Shown here piece by piece: positions 1 to 9,203 of a stretch of DNA of 64,000 bases. The notes beneath the pieces were generated by a model. The model saw only the letters and a program-made list of their open reading frames with translations, was not told the DNA's origin and made no database searches. Where the stretch lies: contig NZ_NPBD01000007.1 in the NCBI RefSeq assembly GCF_002272745.1, positions 186,001-250,000 of the forward strand, read 5' to 3'. A program made the translations under genes and the position numbers. Each line of letters starts with the position of its first letter. The first letter of the stretch is position 1. Source of the stretch: Terribacillus saccharophilus (lineage in GTDB: Bacteria > Bacillota > Bacilli > Bacillales > Amphibacillaceae).

Positions 1-1
1 G

Positions 2-490
2 ATATTCCTGTTCCTAGCTGTATTGGGTGTGGTAGTGACAGGTGTGAAATTGGATGCATCTAATCCTGCGGCCACAGTTTTCCTGGAAGCCGCTGGAACA
101 ATTGGATATAAGATGTTCGGTCTTATTTTATGGGCTGCTGGTATTACGTCTGTAATTGGTGCTGCATATACATCTGTTTCTTTCTTGAAGACATTATCAA
201 AGCGTGTAGAGCGTCATCAGAAACTTGTGACAATTGGATTTATCATCATTTCAACGATTATCATGGTTTTAATAGGGCAGCCAGCAACATTGCTTGTCAT
301 TGCAGGTGCAGTGAACGGTTTAATTTTGCCGATTGGTTTAGGTGTACTATTAATTGCAGCCTATAAGAAATCAATCGTTGGGGATTATAAGCACCCATTG
401 TGGCTCACAATCTTTGGTGCGATTGTGTTTATCGCAACGGCCTACTTGGCAATTGTTACGCTGATTGATAAAGTGCCGCAGTTGTTCTAA
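2..490 (+). CDS. Nramp-type divalent metal transporter, C-terminal part
   Basis: Only the last ~162 codons are present; the reading frame is open to the left edge, so the start lies outside the window. The visible part is very hydrophobic, with about four membrane helices and a basic cytoplasmic loop (LKTLSKRVERHQK). Family knowledge: in Bacillus an Nramp-like gene (ycsG) sits beside the kipI/kipA/ycsF genes, which is the arrangement seen here, with pxpB starting 21 bases after this stop. The likely role is proton- or sodium-coupled import of a metal or other small solute; a substrate linked to 5-oxoproline metabolism is possible but not shown. The assignment rests on hydrophobicity and context because the conserved N-terminal motif is not visible. 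Confidence 0.7.
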   Translation: MFLFLAVLGVVVTGVKLDASNPAATVFLEAAGTIGYKMFGLILWAAGITSVIGAAYTSVSFLKTLSKRVERHQKLVTIGFIIISTIIMVLIGQPATLLVIAGAVNGLILPIGLGVLLIAAYKKSIVGDYKHPLWLTIFGAIVFIATAYLAIVTLIDKVPQLF

Positions 491-511
491 ATCGAGAAGG
501 AGGTCCTAAAA

Positions 512-1234
512 ATGAAGCTTACCTATCATCCGCTAGGAGATACGGGCATTCAGCTCGTTTTCGGACAGACGATCTCAGAGGAAACAAATCAGAAAATCCG
601 GTTGTTCGCGGAGCTGCTTAAGGCGGAGCAAATCGAAGGCATTATTGAATGGGTACCAGCTTATACGACTTTATCCATTTTTTATCGTCCTGATAAGATC
701 CGCTATCAAGCGCTATTGGAACAACTGGAGCGTCTATATGAGAATATCCAAGGAGGAGTGGCAGATGCTGCTTCTCTTGTTTATGAAATTCCTACCTATT
801 ATGGTGGGGAGACAGGTCCTGATTTGAATTTCGTTGCGGATCATAACGGTCTGTCAGTCGATGATGTCATTCGCATCCATTCCAGTCAGGATTATTTGAT
901 TTATATGATGGGATTTGTACCAGGTTTTCCGTATCTGGGTGGCATGTCAGAAGAAATTGCGACACCGCGCCGTCGGGATCCTCGCCCGAAAATTGCGGCG
1001 GGTTCTGTTGGGATTGCAGGATCACAAACAGGTGTATATCCGCTCGAAACTCCCGGAGGCTGGCAGCTCATTGGTCAGACCCCAGTGAAATTATATGATC
1101 CAGAACGTGAACAGCCGATTCTCTTAACTTCTGGTCATTATTTGCGGTTTGTTCCGATTTCGAAAAATGAATACGACTCGATTGCCGAAGCGGTTCGTCT
1201 TGGGGAATATAAGATTAACAGTAAGAGAAAGTAA
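512..1234 (+). CDS. pxpB: 5-oxoprolinase subunit PxpB (KipI family)
   Basis: 240 aa, usual length for PxpB/KipI. With PxpA and PxpC it makes the ATP-dependent 5-oxoprolinase that converts 5-oxo-L-proline (pyroglutamate) to glutamate; in Bacillus the same protein was first described as KipI, an inhibitor of the sporulation kinase KinA. The carboxyltransferase C/D-type domain covers the protein, with the diagnostic stretch around residues 131-190 (GFVPGFPYLGGM, then PGGW at 181-184). The ATG is preceded by a strong GAGAAGGAGG site. It is followed 13 bases later by pxpA, so the genes form one operon with the upstream transporter probably included. Confidence 0.93.
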   Translation: MKLTYHPLGDTGIQLVFGQTISEETNQKIRLFAELLKAEQIEGIIEWVPAYTTLSIFYRPDKIRYQALLEQLERLYENIQGGVADAASLVYEIPTYYGGETGPDLNFVADHNGLSVDDVIRIHSSQDYLIYMMGFVPGFPYLGGMSEEIATPRRRDPRPKIAAGSVGIAGSQTGVYPLETPGGWQLIGQTPVKLYDPEREQPILLTSGHYLRFVPISKNEYDSIAEAVRLGEYKINSKRK

Positions 1235-1247
1235 GGAGGGGACTGGT

Positions 1248-2021
1248 ATGAAGACGATTGATTTGAACAGCGATTTGGGCGAGAGCTTTGGTGCCTTTAC
1301 AATCGGTAATGATCAGGAAGTATTGAAATATATATCATCCGCCAATATTGCGTGTGGATTCCATGCGGGTGACCATAATGTCATGCTTGAAACAGTTAAA
1401 ATTGCAGCAGAACTAGGCGTAGGTATCGGTGCTCATCCAGGATTTCCTGACTTAGCTGGGTTTGGGAGACGGGAAATGAAGCTGTCTCCGGAAGAAATCT
1501 ATAACCTAGTTGTTTACCAGGTAGGAGCAATCCAAGGAGCAGCGAAGGCTTGCGGTACCTACGTTCAGCATGTGAAGCCGCACGGAGCACTATATAATAT
1601 GGCATCTAAAGACTCTGCTATTGCTGAAGCTATCGCGAAAGCAGTCCATGCAGTTGATCCGAAGCTGGTGCTGTTTGGTCTGGCAGGCAGTGAGCTTGTA
1701 CGTGCAGGAGAGAAAGCGGGACTAAGAGTTGCGCAGGAGGTTTTTGCTGACAGGACCTATCAAGCAGACGGCACGTTGACACCTCGTTCTCAAGCGAATG
1801 CTATGATTCACGATGTGACAGTAGCGGTTGATCGTGTCATTCGTATGATTCAAGAAGGAAAAGTGACTGCTGTTGATGGAACGGATATAGCTATTCAAGC
1901 AGATACGATTTGTGTACATGGTGACGAACCGGAAGCGCTGCGATTCGTCCAGCAGCTCCGCGAAAGACTTCAGGCAGAACAAATTACGATTCAGAATATT
2001 GGAGTCGGGCATCATGAGTAA
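1248..2021 (+). CDS. pxpA: 5-oxoprolinase subunit PxpA (LamB/YcsF family)
   Basis: 257 aa. PxpA is the LamB/YcsF-type subunit of the bacterial 5-oxoprolinase and works with PxpB/PxpC in the cytoplasm. The N-terminus MKTIDLNSDLGESFG is the family hallmark, followed by ANIACGFHAGDH (about residues 35-46) and HPGFPDLAGFGRR. A longer frame begins upstream, but the ATG at 1248 has an AAGGAGGGG site 8 bases before it and gives the canonical N-terminus, so I chose it. The stop overlaps the pxpC start by 8 bases, indicating translational coupling. Confidence 0.95.
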   Translation: MKTIDLNSDLGESFGAFTIGNDQEVLKYISSANIACGFHAGDHNVMLETVKIAAELGVGIGAHPGFPDLAGFGRREMKLSPEEIYNLVVYQVGAIQGAAKACGTYVQHVKPHGALYNMASKDSAIAEAIAKAVHAVDPKLVLFGLAGSELVRAGEKAGLRVAQEVFADRTYQADGTLTPRSQANAMIHDVTVAVDRVIRMIQEGKVTAVDGTDIAIQADTICVHGDEPEALRFVQQLRERLQAEQITIQNIGVGHHE

Positions 2022-2961
2022 AAAGCTATTTCAAGTGATCAAGCCCGGACTAATGACGACGTTTCAGGATCTTGGCCGTACTGGCTACCAGGAATATGGT
2101 GTGGTTGTCGCGGGTGCAATGGATGACTTTTCGCTGCAAATTGCCAATCTGCTTGTTGGAAATCAACGTAATTTGGCAGGACTGGAAGTAACAATGATGG
2201 GGCCTGTTCTCAAAGTACTAGAGGATGCCGTCATTGCGATAACTGGTGGGAATTTGTCGCCTAGAGTGAATGGTCAGCCGGCTCCGATGTGGAAGAGTTT
2301 TGCCGTGAAAGAGGGTCAGCTGATTGAATTCGGTCAGCCGCTGGAAGGGATTCGTTCTTATATCAGCGTGGCGGGCGGATTTGACTTGCCGGCAGTGATG
2401 GGCAGCAATTCAACGTATTTGAAGGCGAAAATCGGCGGTCTGAACGGACGTGCTCTTGAAAAGGAAGATATTCTGTATGGTAATGAGAATGTTCAGGCAG
2501 TAACGGGGAGATCCCTTCATTACGATGAAATACCTAAGTACCATAAGGAAGTCGCTGTACGAGTCGTCTTAGGACCGCATCAGGATGCCTTTGCAGATGA
2601 GGCTATCAAAACATTCCTGTCATCCAACTATGAGATCACTCCTCAGTCAGACCGTATGGGTTATCGTCTCAAAGGACCTGAACTGACGCATAAAACCACC
2701 GCTGATATAATCTCGGAAGCCATTCCGCTGGGCGGAATTCAGGTGCCTGCCAATGGTCAGCCGATTATTTTAATGGCGGACAGGCAGACAACAGGGGGAT
2801 ATACAAGGATAGCGACAGTGATTTCTACGGATATTCCGTTGTTAGCGCAAGCAGCGCCGGGAGCGCACATTCGTTTCAAAGAAGTCGGAATGGATGAAGC
2901 GCAGGAGCTTTATTTCAAAAAACAAAAAATTGTTAGTGTACTTGAGAAGATAATTCTGTAG
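2014..2961 (+). CDS. pxpC: 5-oxoprolinase subunit PxpC (KipA family)
   Basis: 315 aa, the biotin-dependent-carboxylase-like (allophanate hydrolase subunit 2, AHS2) partner of PxpB. Recognisable motifs are FQVIKPGLMTTFQDLGRTGYQ near the N-terminus, GAMDDFSLQIANLLVGN, and SDRMGYRL. The start overlaps the end of pxpA (ATG within CATCATGAG), which fixes the start and shows coupling. In Bacillus the homologue KipA antagonises KipI, but the enzymatic role in pyroglutamate recycling is the better supported general function. A hairpin terminator follows immediately, closing the operon. Confidence 0.94.
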   Translation: MSKKLFQVIKPGLMTTFQDLGRTGYQEYGVVVAGAMDDFSLQIANLLVGNQRNLAGLEVTMMGPVLKVLEDAVIAITGGNLSPRVNGQPAPMWKSFAVKEGQLIEFGQPLEGIRSYISVAGGFDLPAVMGSNSTYLKAKIGGLNGRALEKEDILYGNENVQAVTGRSLHYDEIPKYHKEVAVRVVLGPHQDAFADEAIKTFLSSNYEITPQSDRMGYRLKGPELTHKTTADIISEAIPLGGIQVPANGQPIILMADRQTTGGYTRIATVISTDIPLLAQAAPGAHIRFKEVGMDEAQELYFKKQKIVSVLEKIIL

Positions 2962-2964
2962 GAG

Positions 2965-2993
2965 AAGAAGATGTTTGCGGACATCTTCTTTTT
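2965..2993 (+). terminator. Terminator of the pxp operon
   Basis: Perfect 10-bp stem (2965-2974 with 2981-2990), 6-nt loop, then a T-rich run; begins 4 bases after the pxpC stop. Confidence 0.85.
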
Positions 2994-3340
2994 CTGTGAA
3001 GATAATGCACGGAAATATAAATAAAAGCTAGGATTAATCAGCGTATAACTTATCAATGGTGTAACAATGATAGTAATGTGATCTGTGGTGGGTTTTGCAG
3101 CTGGATTGCTAATGATATCGAGTGGAATTTGCGAGAATGTCTAGAGAAATGATGTGCATTGTATGTTGTGTGCTTTCTCCCAGTCGTTCTGAGCACCTTT
3201 GCTGACATCCTATCCATAGTAATCACATGACAGAAAAGGCATTCCCTATGCTCAGAAAATAAAATAGCTATACAGAATGTATCAACTAATCTCTTTTTAA
3301 TCCGATATATAAGTAATAATTGTATTTTAAGGAGAAAATA
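2994..3340. other. Gene-free stretch upstream of the DUF6270-like gene
   Basis: About 350 bases without a convincing gene. Short reading stretches exist on both strands but none has a ribosome binding site or recognisable product. It is AT-rich towards its right end, where an AAGGAG site (3329-3334) belongs to the next gene. I could not identify a clear promoter. Confidence 0.5.
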
Positions 3341-4129
3341 ATGACAATTAAAATAGCCAGTTATGGCTCTTGTATCACTAGAGATAATTTCAACTCCAAA
3401 TTGAATAAAAACTATAAAGAGAGGTATGAATGTGTAGCGACCTCTTTGCATGCATCTTTAATAAGTCTTTTTTCACAGGAATTTACCTATGACGGGACTA
3501 AAATTGATTTTATTGATGAAGAAAATGTGCATAATGAGGCTGATAAGCTTAAGACCATAGAAGAATTAACCAAAAGTTTCTTTCATGATTTAAAAGTAAA
3601 ACAGCCGGATTATCTGATTATGGACTTCTATACAGATGTCTTTTTAGGGGTGTTCTTCTCGCAAGATCGTTTTTTTACAAACAATGGTTATATTAGCAAG
3701 ACTTCATTCTTTAATGAACTGCCGGAAAAGTTCCATTTGAAGATTGAAAGAAGTCCTTCTGACTATTTTGGTTTATTGTTGCCATCAATAGCTAAATTCA
3801 TGGATTTCTTAAAAAAGGAAGTACCAAATTGCGAAGTGATCATTAATAAAGGGAGATTCAGCAATCGTTTGTTAGATTCAGAGGGCAAAGTTTCCTATCT
3901 GCCTTCTTATCAACATTATAATGATATTTGGGATAAGCTTGATAACTATATGATTTCAAAGTATGACTTGAAATTTATAGAGCTGGATCATCAGAAGTAC
4001 TACATTTCTCCGAAGCCAACTATCGGTTGGGATGTATTCCAATTACATTATCATGATAATTATTATCATGATTTTCTTGAACAATTGAATACAGTTACTC
4101 AGATTGATAAAAATGCAGAGGTTAATTGA
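3341..4129 (+). CDS. DUF6270-like (SGNH-type) protein
   Basis: 262 aa, no signal peptide or membrane segment. The N-terminus IKIASYGSCITRDNF resembles the GSC-containing block of DUF6270 proteins, a group distantly related to SGNH hydrolases and often found near surface polysaccharide genes; a late histidine-rich stretch (HYHDNYYHDF, near the C-terminus) could hold the catalytic His. Function is not established. The gene stands alone between the pxp terminator and the ahpF terminator, is clearly more AT-rich than its neighbours, and has many Asn/Lys/Tyr codons, which suggests horizontal acquisition. The ATG at 3341 was chosen over an upstream TTG because AAGGAG lies 6 bases before it. Confidence 0.6.
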   Translation: MTIKIASYGSCITRDNFNSKLNKNYKERYECVATSLHASLISLFSQEFTYDGTKIDFIDEENVHNEADKLKTIEELTKSFFHDLKVKQPDYLIMDFYTDVFLGVFFSQDRFFTNNGYISKTSFFNELPEKFHLKIERSPSDYFGLLLPSIAKFMDFLKKEVPNCEVIINKGRFSNRLLDSEGKVSYLPSYQHYNDIWDKLDNYMISKYDLKFIELDHQKYYISPKPTIGWDVFQLHYHDNYYHDFLEQLNTVTQIDKNAEVN

Positions 4130-4182
4130 GGTTTACTAAGACTAGTGTGTTTTGTCTGTGAAAGAAAATTATATCAAGAAAT

Positions 4183-4217
4183 AAGCGTGCGGCTGACCAC
4201 AGCTGCACGCTTTCTTC
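4183..4217. terminator. Bidirectional terminator between the DUF6270-like gene and ahpF
   Basis: Stem of 8 perfect pairs (4183-4190 with 4205-4212) extended inward by four more including a G-T pair, 6-nt loop, T-rich tail on the plus strand and a T-rich tract on the minus strand. Confidence 0.75.
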
Positions 4218-4223
4218 TATTAA

Positions 4224-5753
4224 TTAATTCCGAATTAAATAATCAAATGCACCAAGCGATGCGGTCGCACCAGATCCCATAGAAACAATAATTTGTTTAT
4301 ATGCAGTATCTGCACAGTCTCCTGCTGCAAATAGGCCAGGGACATTCGTTTGACCGTGTTTATCGACGATGATTTCTCCCATTGGAGTGCGCTCAACGAC
4401 GTCAGCGAGGAATTCTGTATTCGGTACAAGGCCGATTTGGACGAAGACACCTTGCAGGGCAACGTGTTTTTCTTCGTTTGTGTCGCGTTCAACGTAGGTG
4501 ATACCGTTGACGTTTTCGTCACCAGTGATCTCCGTTGTTTGGGCGTTTGTAATGATAGTTATGTTTGGCAGGCTATAAGCACGCTTTTGCAATACTTCGT
4601 CTGCTTTTAATGAATCGGCAAATTCAAGAACAGTAACATGGTTTACGAAACCAGCCAAATCAATGGCGGCTTCGATACCGGAGTTACCGCCGCCGATGAC
4701 AGCGACGTCTTTTCCTTCGAATAACGGGCCATCGCAGTGTGCACAGTAGGCAACACCTTTGTTCTTGAATTCCTGCTCGCCAGGAACGTTGATATTACGC
4801 CAGCGCGCACCTGTGGAGATGATGACGCTCTTACTTTTCAGTGTCGCGCCGTTTTCCAGCTCAAGCTCGAACAAATCGTTTTTGGCGATTTTCGTTGCCT
4901 TTTGCAGGTTCATCACATCGATGTTGTATTCTTTCACATGCTCTTCCAGGCTTGCGACAAGCTTTGGACCTTCTGTTTCCTTAACAGTAATGAAATTCTC
5001 GATGCTCATCGTATCCAATACCTGACCGCCAAAGCGTTCCGCTACGATACCAGTGCGGATTCCTTTGCGGGCAGCATAGATAGCTGCGCTGGATCCAGCT
5101 GGACCGCCGCCGACAACAAGAACGTCATATGGATCTTTGTTATCGAACTCAGATGCGTCTGCACTAGAGCCCATTTTTGCTAGCATTTCTTCAAGAGTCA
5201 TCCGGCCGCTGCCGAAGTTCTCGCCGTTCAAATAAACAGTCGGAACTGCCATGATGTTCTTGCTTTCTACTTCTTCCTTAAAGGCTGCACCATCGATCAT
5301 CGTGTTTGTGATGTTCGGATTCAGTACGCTCATCACGTTCAATGCTTGCACGACATCAGGGCAGTTGTGACAAGTCAAGCTGATATAAGACTCAAAGTGG
5401 AATTCACCTTTAATGTTCTTGATCTGGTTGATCAGCTTCTCATCAACTTTTGGTGCACGACCGCTTACCTGCAAAAGAGCGAGGACGAGCGAAGTAAACT
5501 CATGGCCAAGCGGAATACCAGCAAAAGCAACGCCAGTATCCTCGCCAACACGGTTCACGGTGAAGCTCGGGGTACGTGTAAGTTCTGCTTTTTCGACTGT
5601 GATCTTAGACGACATAGCTGCAAGCTCTTCAACTAGAGCAAGCATTTCCTTAGAAACGTCGTCTGCACCAGCGCTTACTTTAAGAACGATAGGGTTCTCC
5701 ATAAGCGCCATGTATTGGTTTAATTGAGCTTTAATGTTTGCATCAAGTACCAT
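4224..5753 (-). CDS. ahpF: Alkyl hydroperoxide reductase subunit F (NADH:AhpC reductase)
   Basis: 509 aa, exact family length. AhpF passes electrons from NADH through FAD and two disulfide centres to AhpC. Visible features: N-terminal thioredoxin-fold module with SLTCHNCP (Cys128/Cys131), an FAD-binding GGGPAG near residues 215-220, thioredoxin-reductase-like YCAHCDGP (Cys337/Cys340), an NADH-binding GGGNSG at 355-360, and the C-terminal FAAGDC FAD motif. An in-frame TTG lies two codons upstream, but the ATG at 5753 gives the standard N-terminus [11 protein letters not shown]. It follows ahpC by 14 bases and forms the ahpC-ahpF operon. Confidence 0.97.
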   Translation of the reverse strand: MVLDANIKAQLNQYMALMENPIVLKVSAGADDVSKEMLALVEELAAMSSKITVEKAELTRTPSFTVNRVGEDTGVAFAGIPLGHEFTSLVLALLQVSGRAPKVDEKLINQIKNIKGEFHFESYISLTCHNCPDVVQALNVMSVLNPNITNTMIDGAAFKEEVESKNIMAVPTVYLNGENFGSGRMTLEEMLAKMGSSADASEFDNKDPYDVLVVGGGPAGSSAAIYAARKGIRTGIVAERFGGQVLDTMSIENFITVKETEGPKLVASLEEHVKEYNIDVMNLQKATKIAKNDLFELELENGATLKSKSVIISTGARWRNINVPGEQEFKNKGVAYCAHCDGPLFEGKDVAVIGGGNSGIEAAIDLAGFVNHVTVLEFADSLKADEVLQKRAYSLPNITIITNAQTTEITGDENVNGITYVERDTNEEKHVALQGVFVQIGLVPNTEFLADVVERTPMGEIIVDKHGQTNVPGLFAAGDCADTAYKQIIVSMGSGATASLGAFDYLIRN

Positions 5754-5767
5754 ATTCAACGCACTCC

Positions 5768-6331
5768 TTAGATTTTGCCTACAAGATCCAAGCTAGGTGT
5801 TAGTGTTTCAGATCCTTCTTCCCATTTCGCAGGGCAAACTTCACCTGGATTCTGGCGCACGTATTGTGCTGCTTTGATTTTGTTCACAAGTGTGCTAGCG
5901 TCACGGCCAATTCCGTCTGCATTGATTTCAACAGTTTGGATTACGCCATCTGGATCGATGATGAATGTACCACGATCAGCAAGACCAGACTCTTCATTCA
6001 AGACATCGAATTGACGAGAGATTGCTTGTGATGGGTCACCAATCATTGCATATGTGATTTTACCGATTTTTTCAGAGCTGTCATGCCAGCCTTTATGTAC
6101 GAAGTGTGTATCTGTGGAAACGGAATATACCTCTACACCAAGATCTTTAAGTGTGCCGTATTGTCCTTGAAGGTCTTCTAGCTCAGTTGGGCATACAAAG
6201 CTGAAATCTGCAGGGTAGAAGCAAACTACGCTCCACTGACCTTTGAAATTAGCTTCTGTAACTTCGATGAATTCACCGTTTTTGTAAGCTTGTGCTGTAA
6301 ATGCTTGTACTTCTTTGCCGATAAGTGACAT
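5768..6331 (-). CDS. ahpC: Alkyl hydroperoxide reductase subunit C (peroxiredoxin)
   Basis: 187 aa typical 2-Cys peroxiredoxin that reduces H2O2 and organic peroxides. The peroxidatic cysteine is Cys47 in DFSFVCPTE and the resolving cysteine is Cys166 in GEVCPAKW; the threonine of the PxxxT/SxxC active site appears as PADFSFVC. The ATG at 6331 has a GGAGG site 8-9 bases upstream, so the longer in-frame start was rejected. It is the first gene of ahpCF. A PerR-like box about 55 bases upstream of the start suggests induction by peroxide or by low iron/manganese status. Confidence 0.97.
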   Translation of the reverse strand: MSLIGKEVQAFTAQAYKNGEFIEVTEANFKGQWSVVCFYPADFSFVCPTELEDLQGQYGTLKDLGVEVYSVSTDTHFVHKGWHDSSEKIGKITYAMIGDPSQAISRQFDVLNEESGLADRGTFIIDPDGVIQTVEINADGIGRDASTLVNKIKAAQYVRQNPGEVCPAKWEEGSETLTPSLDLVGKI

Positions 6332-6384
6332 AAAAAAATAGCCTCCCAAAATAAATTAATAACTAGAAACTTAGAATTACTTAG

Positions 6385-6399
6385 ACATAATCATTCTAA
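6385..6399 (-). promoter_or_regulatory. PerR-like box upstream of ahpC
   Basis: Read on the minus strand, the 15-mer TTAGAATGATTATGT matches the 7-1-7 PerR consensus TTATAATNATTATAA at 11 of 14 defined positions. It lies inside a larger inverted repeat (TTAGAAT 6371-6377 with ATTCTAA 6393-6399). ahpCF is a classical PerR target in Bacillus. The call is by motif and position only. Confidence 0.5.
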
Positions 6400-6730
6400 A
6401 TTTATATTTATTAGTAAGAGTAGAATACTAGAAGAGTTGTGTCAAGGGATTATGTGAAGTCTGTCACAATGGAAATAGCGGAATTACGCAGTTTCTCCGC
6501 TATTTGAAGGTATGGTTAAATTTATGTGACATTAATACTGGATGAGAGTTTTATATAGCTCATAGATGTTGAGCTTTTGTCAGTTGGTTCTCTTTTTTGA
6601 GAAGATGAGAATAAGTTATTGGTAATTATTGTTTCTAAAGATATTGTCTTTTGATATCTAACTTCCCCCTCCATTAGCCGATAAAGAAAATAACAAGTTG
6701 TTAGCAGCTTAGTAAATTAGGGGGAATACT
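6400..6730. other. Intergenic region between ahpC and the chemotaxis receptor
   Basis: About 330 bases with no gene. It holds a 10-bp inverted repeat (AAATAGCGGA 6473-6482 with TCCGCTATTT 6496-6505, 13-nt loop, no T-run on either strand), and a SigD-like promoter listed separately. The divergent arrangement means both flanking promoters must lie here. Confidence 0.5.
6659..6684 (+). promoter_or_regulatory. SigD (motility sigma factor) type promoter
   Basis: TAAC at 6659-6662, 14-base spacer, then GCCGATAA at 6677-6684, against the Bacillus SigD consensus TAAA-N14-16-GCCGATAT (3 of 4 and 7 of 8). It is 47 bases upstream of a chemotaxis receptor gene, the expected kind of target. Confidence 0.5.
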
Positions 6731-8716
6731 ATGAAACGCATCTTAGAGAAGAGCAGAGTACGGCTTACTATTAGAAATAAGCTTATCTTTTCCTTCATCA
6801 TCATTCTACTTATACCCAGCATTCTGATTGGTTTCTTGGCGTATCAGAGTGCAAAGAAGGAGCTATCAGCTCAATTGATCGGAAGTGCATCCAGTAACGT
6901 AGATGTACTGAACAGTATGATAGACGATACAATTCAGCCAAAGATACATGATATTGAGTTCTTTTCCAGTCAAATCAGATCTGAGTTATATGATGGTATG
7001 GAAAGCCCGGAGATACGGCAAAAATTAGAACAATATGCGGAGCTGCATCCCGAAATTGAGCTGGTATATGTCGGAACCGAAGAAGGGTTGATGATTCAGT
7101 CCCCAGACCTGGAGCTTGCAGATGATTATGATCCGCGTGATCGTCCTTGGTATCAGCAGGCGGAAGATAAAGCCGGCCAAGTGGTCATAACAGAACCATA
7201 TGTATCTTCCTCGACTAATACGTTAGTAGTAACTATTGCACGGACAACCGAAGATAACAGCGGTGTCATCGGTATGGATATTACATTAGGTAATTTGGAA
7301 GAGACATCTAAGAAGATACACATTGGGAAAGAAGGATATACTTCTATTCTAGATCAGGCGAAACATATCATCGTCCATCCGACAGAAGAAAAAGGTTCTG
7401 AAGCAACTGCTGATTATCTTGTCCGGCAATTTGAGAAGGAAAATGGACAATATCACTTCGTGCAGGGTGCTGACAAACAGGAGCTTGTTTACACGACGAA
7501 TAAACTGACAGGCTGGAAGGTTGCTGGTGTGATGTCTGCTTCTGAGATAGATGATGCAGCAGCACCAATTCTATATACGATGTTAATCGTATTAGCCGCA
7601 GCACTCATTGCTGGAGGGTTCCTTGTCTTTGGTGTTGTCCTTTCTATCATTAAACCGTTAAATAAGCTGAAGCAGACTGCTGAACAAGTGAGTGGCGGCG
7701 ATTTGCGTGAACGGATAGAAATCCATTCTAAGGATGAACTAGCTGAGGTTGGAGAGGCATTCAATACGATGACGGATAACCTGAGCAGTTTGATTCAACA
7801 GATTGATACTGACTCTGGTCAGCTGGCAGCATCATCAGAGGAGCTGCTGGCAAGCTCAGAGCAGACGACCTCTGCAACCGAGCATGTAACGACAACATTG
7901 CAGGAGGTAGCGGGAGGAGCAGATACCCAGCGGGTGCACGTCGAACAGAATGCGCAGGCAATAGGTGAAATTGCGATCGGCATGGACCGCGTGGCAAACA
8001 GCTTGACTGCGGTATCGGATTCAACGAAGCAGGCAGCGAGCTTAGCCGAGGACGGAGAGTATTCCGTCAATCAAACAGTTGAACAGATGAAACATATCTA
8101 TGCTTCTGTGAATGAATCGAATACTAGAATGCAGGAGCTTGAGACAAGTTCTAAGAAAATAGGAAGCATTACAGATGTGATAGTTGGTATTGCTGATCAG
8201 ACGAATTTGCTGGCTTTGAATGCAGCTATAGAAGCTGCACGTGCTGGGGAGCAGGGCAAAGGCTTTGCTGTAGTTGCTGATGAAGTAAGGAAGCTAGCTG
8301 AGGAATCACAGCGCTCGGCAATGCAAATCACAGATCTCATTCAGCATATCCAGTCTGATACAGTGCAGTCTGTCAAAGTGATGGCGCAGACAGCACGATA
8401 CGTAGAAACAGGACTGCAGGCCACAGATGAAACGACGACAAAGTTCAGCCAAATTAAAGACAGCATCTTTACAATATCCCCGCAGATCGAGGATATCTCC
8501 TCGATCACCGAGCAAATAGCAGCAAGCGTCCAGGAAATGACTGCTAGTGCAGAAGAGCTTGCAGCTATTGCAAAAGAGAATGCTGCGGCATCGGAGACAA
8601 TGGCAAGTACGACAGAAGAGCAACTAGCCTCTATGGAGGAAATCACAGCATCAGCACACGCCTTGTCTAATTTGGCCGAGGAGTTACAGGAATTACTGAC
8701 GAAGTTCAAATTATAA
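6731..8716 (+). CDS. Methyl-accepting chemotaxis protein (dCache-HAMP-MA)
   Basis: 661 aa transmembrane receptor that signals to CheA/CheW. Order of parts: a short basic N-terminus, first membrane helix at about residues 17-38, an extracellular dCache-type sensor to about 275 (with the [14 protein letters not shown] block typical of Cache domains), second helix at about 280-303, a HAMP linker to about 355, and a long coiled signalling domain. The hairpin tip [19 protein letters not shown] near residues 500-520 binds CheA/CheW. The ligand cannot be told; Cache sensors of this type often bind amino or organic acids. The gene is monocistronic, with a SigD-like promoter and its own terminator. 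Confidence 0.95.
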   Translation: MKRILEKSRVRLTIRNKLIFSFIIILLIPSILIGFLAYQSAKKELSAQLIGSASSNVDVLNSMIDDTIQPKIHDIEFFSSQIRSELYDGMESPEIRQKLEQYAELHPEIELVYVGTEEGLMIQSPDLELADDYDPRDRPWYQQAEDKAGQVVITEPYVSSSTNTLVVTIARTTEDNSGVIGMDITLGNLEETSKKIHIGKEGYTSILDQAKHIIVHPTEEKGSEATADYLVRQFEKENGQYHFVQGADKQELVYTTNKLTGWKVAGVMSASEIDDAAAPILYTMLIVLAAALIAGGFLVFGVVLSIIKPLNKLKQTAEQVSGGDLRERIEIHSKDELAEVGEAFNTMTDNLSSLIQQIDTDSGQLAASSEELLASSEQTTSATEHVTTTLQEVAGGADTQRVHVEQNAQAIGEIAIGMDRVANSLTAVSDSTKQAASLAEDGEYSVNQTVEQMKHIYASVNESNTRMQELETSSKKIGSITDVIVGIADQTNLLALNAAIEAARAGEQGKGFAVVADEVRKLAEESQRSAMQITDLIQHIQSDTVQSVKVMAQTARYVETGLQATDETTTKFSQIKDSIFTISPQIEDISSITEQIAASVQEMTASAEELAAIAKENAAASETMASTTEEQLASMEEITASAHALSNLAEELQELLTKFKL

Positions 8717-8720
8717 ATCG

Positions 8721-8752
8721 AAAAGCGACCCGGAAAGGGGTCGCTTTTTTTA
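8721..8752 (+). terminator. Terminator of the chemotaxis receptor gene
   Basis: 11-bp stem (8721-8731 with 8738-8748), 6-nt loop, followed by a run of T. Confidence 0.9.
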
Positions 8753-9066
8753 TAGAAAAGAGTGGTATGACACTTAGAAGAAGTATCTAACGATATTAGG
8801 GTAAACATTTTGGTTCAAAAAATATGTTGATATGACATTAACTATGATGATTTTTGGATAGGTAATTATAACTGGAATATAATAAAGGTGAGATTGGATG
8901 GGTGAATTATACTACTCTAAACATTCTCTTAAAAAAAGGGGATATTGATGATTATATACAGATGAAGTCAGTATTTATATTATCAAAAATAAGGATAAAT
9001 CCCTATTATAAAAGTATTCATCTTCAATTAAATGCCCTTTTTCTTACATATTACCCATTATATTAA
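8753..9066. other. AT-rich gene-free stretch
   Basis: About 310 bases, strongly AT-rich. A 54-codon frame from a GTG at 8902 ends directly before the Pho box, but it has only a weak ribosome binding site and unremarkable composition, so I do not call it a gene. No repeats or RNA elements recognised. Confidence 0.5.
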
Positions 9067-9120
9067 TTAACGATAGCTTTATATATCATTAACATCCCAT
9101 TAACAATCAGCCTATACAAT
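9067..9120 (+). promoter_or_regulatory. PhoP box array and promoter of the alkaline phosphatase gene
   Basis: Four hexamers at exact 11-base spacing: TTAACG (9067), TTTATA (9078), TTAACA (9089), TTAACA (9100). Three match the PhoP half-site consensus TT(A/T)A(C/T)A fully and one at 5 of 6. A -10-like TACAAT begins at 9115, 15 bases after the start of the last half-site. This is the layout of PhoP~P-activated promoters in Bacillus and sits upstream of a phosphatase gene. Confidence 0.8.
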
Positions 9121-9203
9121 TACTCTCGTACACGAACTAATTCTATTAACTTTTAGTTGCGTTAGTGGAGGTTATTATAACTTATGATATGGGGGAATGA
9201 GAG

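Noticed and set aside
2994-3340. Possible decayed gene upstream of the DUF6270-like gene
   Set aside because: Short hydrophobic stretches can be read in several frames, but none joins into a recognisable protein.
8902-9066. 54-codon GTG frame before the Pho box
   Set aside because: AT-rich region where such frames arise by chance; weak ribosome site; no recognisable product.
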